Below, piece by piece: positions 58,554 to 64,000 of a stretch of 64,000 bases of DNA (positions are counted from its first letter, which is position 1; every line of letters begins with the position of its first letter). The position numbers and the translations under genes were made by a program. Under the pieces are notes generated by a model. It made no database searches and was not told the origin of the DNA. It saw only the letters and a list, made by a program, of their open reading frames with translations. The DNA comes from Trypanosoma brucei gambiense DAL972 (lineage: Eukaryota; Euglenozoa; Kinetoplastea; Trypanosomatida; Trypanosomatidae): assembly GCF_000210295.1 (NCBI RefSeq), contig NC_026737.1:434001-498000 (forward strand). Direction: 5' to 3'.

Positions 58554-61257
58554 TGGTACGTTGCAGAGCTTCATACTGTTCATTCAAAGCTCGCAATGAA
58601 TGAAGTTCATCTTCCATGGCAGCATTAGTACGTTGCAGAGCTTCATACTGTTCATTCAAAGCTCTCAATGAATCAAGTTCATTCTCCATGGCAGCATTAG
58701 TACGTTGCAGAGCTTCATACTGTTCATTCAAAGCTCTCAATGAATCAAGTTCATCCTCCATGGCAGCATTAGTACGTTGCAGAGCTTCATACTGTTCATT
58801 CAAAGCTCGCAATGAATCAAGTTCATCTTTTATAGCAACATTGGTACGTTGCAGAGCTTCATACTGTTCATTCAAAGCTCGCAATGAACCAAGTTCTTCC
58901 TCCATAGCAACATTGGTACGTTGCAGAGCTTCATACTGTTCGTTCAAATCTCGCAATGAATCAAGTTCATCCTCCATGGCAGCATTAGTACGTTGCGCGG
59001 TATCTTTGTTGACTGTGCTTTCATTGGAAATTATACGCTGTTGTTGTTGCTGAGACTGGCTCTCTACGTCAGCGGCAAACTCTGTACAACATTGAGTTGG
59101 GTTTGACTCCTTCGTTTTTTTTATTTTTGGGGATGGCTGTTGTTTTTTGCTTCTTTTATGTGGTGTTTGGTCGGCTTTATACTTTGTTAACTTGAGGTGC
59201 TCTCGGGCCTCCTTACTGTCCGTTTGTGTTTTGCGTACTTTATGTGTTTTATCCTTTTCCTCTCTGCTTATTTTTGTTGCTACTTCTTTTTTACTCTTTT
59301 TGTGATCAACTGCCGTTCGTGCGGTAAGCTTTTTTGTAGTGCGTGCCCCTTCTTCTCTATCGCTTGTGACTGAATCGCTGCTAATGTTTGCTGCTGATGG
59401 CAACCTCTTTAGTATTTCTCCCCCCTCGTTTGTGTATGTCTTGTCTTCATTTTCTTTGGGGAGGTGTGTGTCACTCTGGGAACGAGGGGAATCTGTGTGC
59501 TCTTGTGCTTCTGAAGAAATTATAGCTGTCCCCTTCCCTTTCTTCTTCGCTGCAGTTGCTTTGGTGGATGTCTCGGATAAACGTGACTGCTTACCGGTAT
59601 CGTGATCCCCAGTAGCGTCGACAACCGTATTAGCTGCTGCCGTATGTGTGTCTTTTGTATTTGTTACCCGACTGTGCGCTGACCGAGCCGCGTCGCTTTG
59701 CGAAAACGCGCACATCCCCTTGTCATCCTTTTCCTCATCAGCCGTAACAATCAGGGGGCCGTGCCGACCTGTGTGAATCGCTGCATTGGTGGACTTTCTT
59801 TCCTGATCGGGAACCATCCCGTGTCGGTCGTCCAATCCCTCCGCCATACTGTTTCTCTCCTCCAGGAACCGTTGGAGTTCGATTGTATGCTTGAAGCTCC
59901 CTTCAGAACAAGGAAGTTGGTTATGTTGCGTGGAAACATCCTCTCCTTGTGTAGCGACCAATAAACCTCCTTCATCGATAGCGTTTTGCAGCTTCTTTAT
60001 TATTCCCTCCAACATATCATTGGTCCTTTGAAGCTCCTCAAGGGAATGGATCAACTCGCCCTGTCGCCTTGCAGACTCTTCCTCCGCCTTCTGAGCCTCT
60101 TCCAACTGGCCTCGGAGGACTTTGTTCTCTCTCTCACAAATAGCCAACTGTTGCAGAAGCGTTCTGTTTTCACTCCGAATGTTCTCCATTTCTGTTCGAA
60201 GTGCAGCCGCATCCTTCTCCATAACCTTTATTCGTTCGTCCTCGTCGACACTGTGCTGACCGCGTTCTAACGAAGCGTCACTGCACGCTCCCACAACATC
60301 CGGGTTACTAGAAGACAAGCCCACCTTGTTTTTGGAATTCACATACTTGAGGCTGTCGGATTGCAACGTGATGTACCTCCACAGCTCTGACCGGTGAATT
60401 GTCGCTATTTTGGGGATGCTGCCTTCTATCAACGCTGTCGGGATGATAGAAGATCGAAGAATGGTTTTCTCTGGCATCGGTAGGTCATCGAGGGCGTTCC
60501 CCCCTTCAACCGCCGCAAGACGATCCTGAATATCCCTGATAGCAAGGACAATACGTTCCAGATGTTCTTGGGAAGATGCAGCTAGCGTAGTGGCTGCCAC
60601 ATGGTTATGATTCACGTAGTTTAGCTGAGCCTTCACCCATTGATGGAGTGGCCCCGCAGCACGTGACGCCACCGAAGCATCGTCGTCGCTGATATCGTTG
60701 CTCCTGCAGCGCTTGATGATCTCGTTCCGGCGCTCGGGAGGCAGCTTTGAAGGGTCAAAACTGAGAACACGTGCTATAAAGCCCGGTTGCCTGAGTTGTG
60801 CGCGCAGCTCAGCCCAAGTAGAGGTGGGTAAAGTGATACCCAATATAATGAGAATGTCATCCAATATTTTCCTTACAATGGGCGGTGGTGACACATATGA
60901 CTGAAGCTCTCGGAAGCAAGCACCTTCGATTCCTTCAACCATGGTGTTAGCACGCTCAACTTGGATTCTCAACGATGCGATACGCTCCTCCTCAACGGCT
61001 GCTCTTCCATTCCGTAGTTGTTGGCGTAGTGCAAGCAGTTGCTCTTTATATGCGGTTGCCCTCTCATCCACGTCTTGTGAAGGGCCATTGTTTGCTACGG
61101 AAACACGAGCCACATAATCGGAAAGAAATGTTACATACCCCTTCTCGTAACACCAAGAATCGTCTCTCAGCGTATCAAACGCAACTAAGTCACCGACAGA
61201 GACGACATCAGATTTCACTTGAGATAATACTGATTCATCAAACTCCAAGATCTCCAT
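58411..61257 (-). CDS. Giant coiled-coil repeat protein, N-terminal piece with dynein-stalk-like region
   Basis: This is the true 5' end of the giant gene: ATG at 61257-61255, first ATG after a spliced-leader acceptor at 61276. Residues 1-60 are a small unique region (VGDLVAFDTLRDDSWCYEKG) that might be an SH3/Tudor-like barrel. Residues about 66-121 are coiled coil. Residues about 122-214 (VSPPPIVRKILDDILIILG, then FIARVLSFDPSKLPPE, then SRAAGPLHQWVKAQLNY) resemble the dynein heavy chain microtubule-binding domain. A second helix follows to about 245. Residues about 335-430 are coiled coil. Residues about 545-720 are Lys/Ser/Thr-rich and basic, followed by a Gln run (QSQQQQQR). The 24-residue repeat begins at about residue 755. 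Only the last about 33 codons (below 58508) are out of frame. Function is inferred to be cytoskeletal. Confidence 0.85.
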   Translation of the reverse strand: MEILEFDESVLSQVKSDVVSVGDLVAFDTLRDDSWCYEKGYVTFLSDYVARVSVANNGPSQDVDERATAYKEQLLALRQQLRNGRAAVEEERIASLRIQVERANTMVEGIEGACFRELQSYVSPPPIVRKILDDILIILGITLPTSTWAELRAQLRQPGFIARVLSFDPSKLPPERRNEIIKRCRSNDISDDDASVASRAAGPLHQWVKAQLNYVNHNHVAATTLAASSQEHLERIVLAIRDIQDRLAAVEGGNALDDLPMPEKTILRSSIIPTALIEGSIPKIATIHRSELWRYITLQSDSLKYVNSKNKVGLSSSNPDVVGACSDASLERGQHSVDEDERIKVMEKDAAALRTEMENIRSENRTLLQQLAICERENKVLRGQLEEAQKAEEESARRQGELIHSLEELQRTNDMLEGIIKKLQNAIDEGGLLVATQGEDVSTQHNQLPCSEGSFKHTIELQRFLEERNSMAEGLDDRHGMVPDQERKSTNAAIHTGRHGPLIVTADEEKDDKGMCAFSQSDAARSAHSRVTNTKDTHTAAANTVVDATGDHDTGKQSRLSETSTKATAAKKKGKGTAIISSEAQEHTDSPRSQSDTHLPKENEDKTYTNEGGEILKRLPSAANISSDSVTSDREEGARTTKKLTARTAVDHKKSKKEVATKISREEKDKTHKVRKTQTDSKEAREHLKLTKYKADQTPHKRSKKQQPSPKIKKTKESNPTQCCTEFAADVESQSQQQQQRIISNESTVNKDTAQRTNAAMEDELDSLRDLNEQYEALQRTNVAMEEELGSLRALNEQYEALQRTNVAIKDELDSLRALNEQYEALQRTNAAMEDELDSLRALNEQYEALQRTNAAMENELDSLRALNEQYEALQRTNAAMEDELHSLRALNEQYEALQRTSADIGVGNQPLWVVQRNLKQQDGQMRIWGMSLSCYELSKNSVKLCSM
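58554..58996 (-). repeat. First repeat units after the N-terminal region
   Basis: About six units: AMEDELDSLRD, VAMEEELGSL, VAIKDELDSL, AMEDELDSL, AMENELDSL, AMEDELHSL. They differ from each other more than units deep in the array do. The equivalent position in the other copy (42740-43390) contains linker L. Confidence 0.88.
59097..59623 (-). other. Basic low-complexity region (residues about 545-720)
   Basis: Lys, Thr, Ser and Glu dominate, with clusters such as AAKKKGKG, DHKKSKKEV, HKRSKKQQPSPKIKKTK. Probably disordered. It could bind microtubules or nucleic acid by charge, but no motif proves it. Confidence 0.6.
60523..61062 (-). other. Dynein-stalk-like microtubule-binding region (residues about 66-245)
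   Basis: Layout is helix, globular part, helix, as in the stalk of dynein heavy chains. Shared features are a PP pair at the helix-head boundary followed by a hydrophobic ILDDILIILG segment (dyneins: V-MEAV-ILLG), a W-A-L stretch, an F-L-x-FD-x-x-x-P segment, and an S-x-AA-x-x-L-x-x-WV-x-A-x-x-NY end. No AAA+ motor sequence is present. The similarity is by eye and needs a profile search. Confidence 0.65.
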
Positions 61258-61275
61258 CGCAAAAAGTATGCGGCA

Positions 61276-61292
61276 CTTTATCAGAAAAAAAA
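61276..61292 (-). promoter_or_regulatory. Probable spliced-leader trans-splice acceptor of the giant gene
   Basis: On the minus strand a run of eight T (61292-61285) and CT is followed by GATAA and the first AG at 61277-61276. No other AG lies between it and the start codon, so the 5' UTR would be 18 nt. Trypanosome genes need such a tract and AG for spliced-leader addition. It supports the ATG at 61257 as the start. Confidence 0.65.
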
Positions 61293-63131
61293 TGTTTATT
61301 TTAGCGGAGATCTCAGTACACCCCGCACCTGGTTCCGGTTGTGCTCTGCCCTATTTTAATTTACTATGGCCCTTTTTCTCTTATTGTCACCCTCTAAATC
61401 ATACAACGTGTCTGGCCGTTCTCACTCCCAACGCCTTATTTTCACCCTTACAGGAGCCTCCTCCGCCTCGACTTTTTCCTTTCTCCCTTGTGTCCTTCCC
61501 GCAACTCTTCCGGCAACCTAATGTTTTGGCTACCTGTGGACAAGAGTTCTCGAATGCCGAGTATATTTGACACACAAACTACAATCTCCAATGGTTATGC
61601 GTAAATATTGTCACAGTATACCTTAGCTCTTAAAATAAAAATCAAAGAAGATGGCAAGCGAACGTGAAGCGTTAAACAGCAACGTGATGCATCCATACCG
61701 AATATGCCAAGTTTTGTGCCAACAGCGCGGGTGATCCCACCACTGCAACTGACTCCACGGTCAAGGGTGGTGCAAATAAATCAACTCAAAAGCCAACAAA
61801 GGGGTCAGTGAGGGTAAAGACAAGATATCTTTTCGTCCCAACACAAAATTAGACGTTAAATACCGGCCTCTTGGGAGTCATTTACAGGAAATAACGACTG
61901 TTAAGCAGTAATGACACAGTGCAGTCCATATTTTCAGTCCCAAGAAATAATCACATAACTCATTTGAGCACGCACCCCCGTAACACCTAATTTTAAGTGA
62001 GCAGACCATCCATAACTAGTTAGTAGTAGCGCCCATATTATCCAATGGTAGTCGAGACAGGGTTGGAGGAGGGCGTCGCAAGACGAGGGAAAGCAGTTTA
62101 AAAAACGACATGTCATCCATGGTGACGAAGCAATCCCTCAACCCATCAAGCAATACCATGGAGAGCAAGAACAAAAGAAATTTCTAGCAGCGGACGAGCC
62201 AATAATTTGAGGCTTCGCCTCGTGGCGACAAGTGCCCAAACTGTACATAAAGCACGTGTCCATCATATCTTATTTAAGGAAGCGGCAACACAAACCGCAA
62301 ACAAAACAAAAGTAAAAACACAGAATATAAATGTACACGAGTTCCCCGGTAGAGTCCGTCGCTTGATTGGAATTCCCGGGTAGTGACGGTTGGGATCCCC
62401 AACAAAAGCAGCACACGACTCTCTCATTCGCACTATCTCAACACCGTGCCTGCACCATGGAGCATTATGTCCAAATACTCCACCGTGGCACTAACGCGTC
62501 CCGCCACTCATATAAAAACAAATGCAGCTGTGATACGCAGCGGTGACGATTCTCAACAGTACAGATGATGTATCGAGCCGCCGCGTTGTGCTTGAGTGAT
62601 ATTCCACAAGAGCTGTCCGCCCGCACGGATAATGTGGTACAAACGAACAAAAGAGGTAATGTACCTTGCATCTGAAAGAAGATATGGGGGATCACATGTC
62701 ATCTACACCTTTTTCTTATACAAAACAGAATAGAGTGGAAGAGTACAAAACCAATGGAAAACAATGAAAAATTATCCATCTTTGCACATGGAAATAATAA
62801 TTCTCAGTCGATTTGGATCGAGGTCCCCATACGTAGGGAAAGCATTGCTGGAAAGTAGTGGAGTTGTCTGGTGAGCCACGACATACATATCGTCAGTTAA
62901 ACTGAATTTCGAGTAGCACCAATGCCATACTACCGATCTAGGAATTAATGTCCTGTTGCAAAATAAAAATAAAAAATATGCACAAATAAACCTTCTTCTC
63001 TCCCTCCCATATATTAAAAGATGGCATAGAAAGATAAATTCGCTCTCCTTTTCGTTCGGTTCGAAGAACTAAGAGATCAAATGATAATTTGAACAAGAAC
63101 ATAAGTAGTCCTAACTCTAAACAATAAACAA

Positions 63132-63145
63132 ATATATATATATAT
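63132..63145. repeat. Short (AT)7 microsatellite
   Basis: Seven AT dinucleotides in the AT-rich 3' UTR region about 100 bp downstream of the C2-domain gene's stop. Length variation between strains is likely, but no function is evident. Confidence 0.9.
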
Positions 63146-63241
63146 GTACCCTAACCCCTCAAATTCTCTACTTTAAGAACGCATTATATATTAAAGGGTG
63201 GGAGCAAAAACTAAGGGGGGTTATCCCTGATTTTCCTTTCT

Positions 63242-64000
63242 CTAATGGGTATTCATAGCCATTAGAACATCAACGCAGTGGAGACTCTCTGGGCTGTTCA
63301 TTTCCACCCTTTTTTGTAATTCTTTAAAGCGAATGTTATCTTCTTCTATTTGCGCCAAGGTTGGCGTGGATAGCATACCGAAGTCATCACTTTGTAAGGT
63401 GACCTCCACCTCCGCCGCCCGCCTTGCATCCCGTGTTCCTGGATTTTGAGCAACAATCGCGACGCGTTGACGAGGTACACCGCGGTGAAGGGTAGCCATG
63501 GTAAAAGCCGCGTCACCGACATGGTGCTCTCGTGAATTCCCCTTGGATTTGTAAAAAACGTGGAGTGTAATAACGTCTTCGTCAGGTTGAGCAAGATAAA
63601 AGTAAAAAGTCTCATTAAATCTTATAGCAGAGCTTAATTCCTTGACAGAGGTTTTATACTTTTCCTTCACGGATTTTACCTTTATAACGACGTATCCAGG
63701 CTCAATAATCGGACGTCCGTTCTTCATTAAGTCCCTTAACTCAACAATCGTGACTGCGAGGTGGGCTCCGGCTGCAACGGCGTTCTTTTTTTTATCGGCT
63801 AGATGGGGAGACGCCGGCGGGTAGGCGAGTTGCTCCATAGATCGTCTCCGGGCACTGCGCCTGGTGCTTCTAGAATTTCTTCTTGATTGGTGGCGTTGAC
63901 CCTCCTGTCGCTCATCTTTAATAGAAACAAGTTGCTTCCACAGTCCATCATTTGCCTCTCTCAAAGCGAACAGCTGATCATTTAATTCTTGAAGCTTCTT
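63242..64000 (-). CDS. CC2D: Coiled-coil and C2-domain protein, C-terminal part (CC2D-like)
   Basis: Frame open from the window edge (codon 1 at 64000) to a TAG at 63244-63242; the N-terminus lies outside. It reads an N-terminal coiled coil (KKLQELNDQLFALREAND), a basic Arg/Ser stretch (HQSRRNSRSTRRSARRR), then a C2 domain of about 120 residues (HLAVTIVELRDL, EPGYVVIKVKSV, IRFNETFYFYL, EEDVI-like strand, HVGDAAFTMATL). A short C-terminal helix follows. In T. brucei, CC2D is a FAZ protein with coiled coil and a C2 domain, needed for FAZ assembly. The aspartates that usually bind calcium are missing (EPGYV where SDPYV is usual, and YKSKGN in the second loop), so binding is probably calcium-independent. 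The assignment rests on architecture and neighbourhood only. Confidence 0.65.
   Translation of the reverse strand, partial: KKLQELNDQLFALREANDGLWKQLVSIKDERQEGQRHQSRRNSRSTRRSARRRSMEQLAYPPASPHLADKKKNAVAAGAHLAVTIVELRDLMKNGRPIIEPGYVVIKVKSVKEKYKTSVKELSSAIRFNETFYFYLAQPDEDVITLHVFYKSKGNSREHHVGDAAFTMATLHRGVPRQRVAIVAQNPGTRDARRAAEVEVTLQSDDFGMLSTPTLAQIEEDNIRFKELQKRVEMNSPESLHCVDVLMAMNTH

Larger units (their letters stand above)
61258..63241. other. Intergenic region / 3' UTR of CC2D-like gene
   Basis: About 2 kb without a convincing gene. It probably holds the 3' UTR of the upstream C2-domain gene and the poly(A) and splice signals of the giant gene. Frames of up to 100 codons exist on both strands, but they are either in the wrong direction or lack an ATG. 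A stretch at about 61340-61520 is strongly pyrimidine-rich on the plus strand (purine-rich in the transcript). Neither tRNA nor a strong hairpin was recognised. Confidence 0.7.

Noticed and set aside
60523..61062. A real dynein heavy chain fragment
   Set aside because: No AAA+ Walker motifs or motor sequence surround the stalk-like region, and the frame continues into a basic region and the 24-residue repeat.
936..61257. Identity with FAZ1 or GM6 of trypanosomes
   Set aside because: FAZ1 has 14-residue repeats and GM6 has repeats of about 68 residues. The unit here is 24 residues with a different sequence.
61268..61570. Plus-strand 100-codon frame with an ATG
   Set aside because: It lies in the pyrimidine-rich intergenic stretch, opposite to the flanking genes, with hydrophobic/Pro low-complexity translation and no recognisable domain.
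62465..62695. Minus-strand 76-codon frame in the intergenic region
   Set aside because: It begins with GTG rather than ATG, has no polypyrimidine/AG signal identified, and lies in what is probably the 3' UTR of the C2-domain gene.

Overview
The window looks like nuclear DNA of a kinetoplastid, most likely a trypanosome of the African (brucei) type. Both recognisable genes lie on the minus strand without introns, as in a polycistronic unit. A polypyrimidine tract plus AG sits 18 nt upstream of the giant gene's start codon, as expected for spliced-leader trans-splicing. The neighbour at the right edge has a C-terminal C2 domain after coiled coil and resembles CC2D, a flagellum attachment zone (FAZ) protein of T. 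brucei. The species is an inference.

Layout, read in the direction of transcription (right to left): 64000-63242 is the 3' end of the CC2D-like gene. 63241-61258 is about 2 kb of non-coding DNA. 61257 down to 240 is one protein family: a giant coiled-coil protein built mainly from a 24-residue (72-bp) repeat. It has a unique N-terminus (61257-58997), which includes a region resembling the microtubule-binding stalk of dynein heavy chains. Two kinds of interspersed module break the array: module A (8 copies, about 129 residues, with a Pro/Gly hinge) and module B (4 copies, about 128 residues, Cys-containing). The protein ends in a unique C-terminal domain of about 230 residues, present twice (52081-51386 and 935-240). 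By length I estimate about 680 copies of the 72-bp unit.

The locus is not resolved. Six N-runs break it (1980-2079, 37376-37775, 43493-43593, 51169-51268, 54948-55048, 57974-58073). Single-base frameshifts, several at contig ends, split the reading frame. A roughly 340-bp foreign-looking piece sits at 37036-37375. One N-terminus, two different N-proximal regions and two C-termini suggest that two alleles, or two tandem copies, were laid end to end. The piece order is therefore uncertain, but the stretch 37035-240 is continuous apart from one 100-N gap and alone would encode about 12,000 residues.

Working model (inference): the protein is a micrometre-scale rod with a microtubule-binding head, beside a FAZ gene, and may be a structural tether or antigenic repeat protein of the flagellum/FAZ cytoskeleton. 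The long Ser-rich and Trp/His-rich open frames on the plus strand are antisense shadows of the 72-bp repeat.
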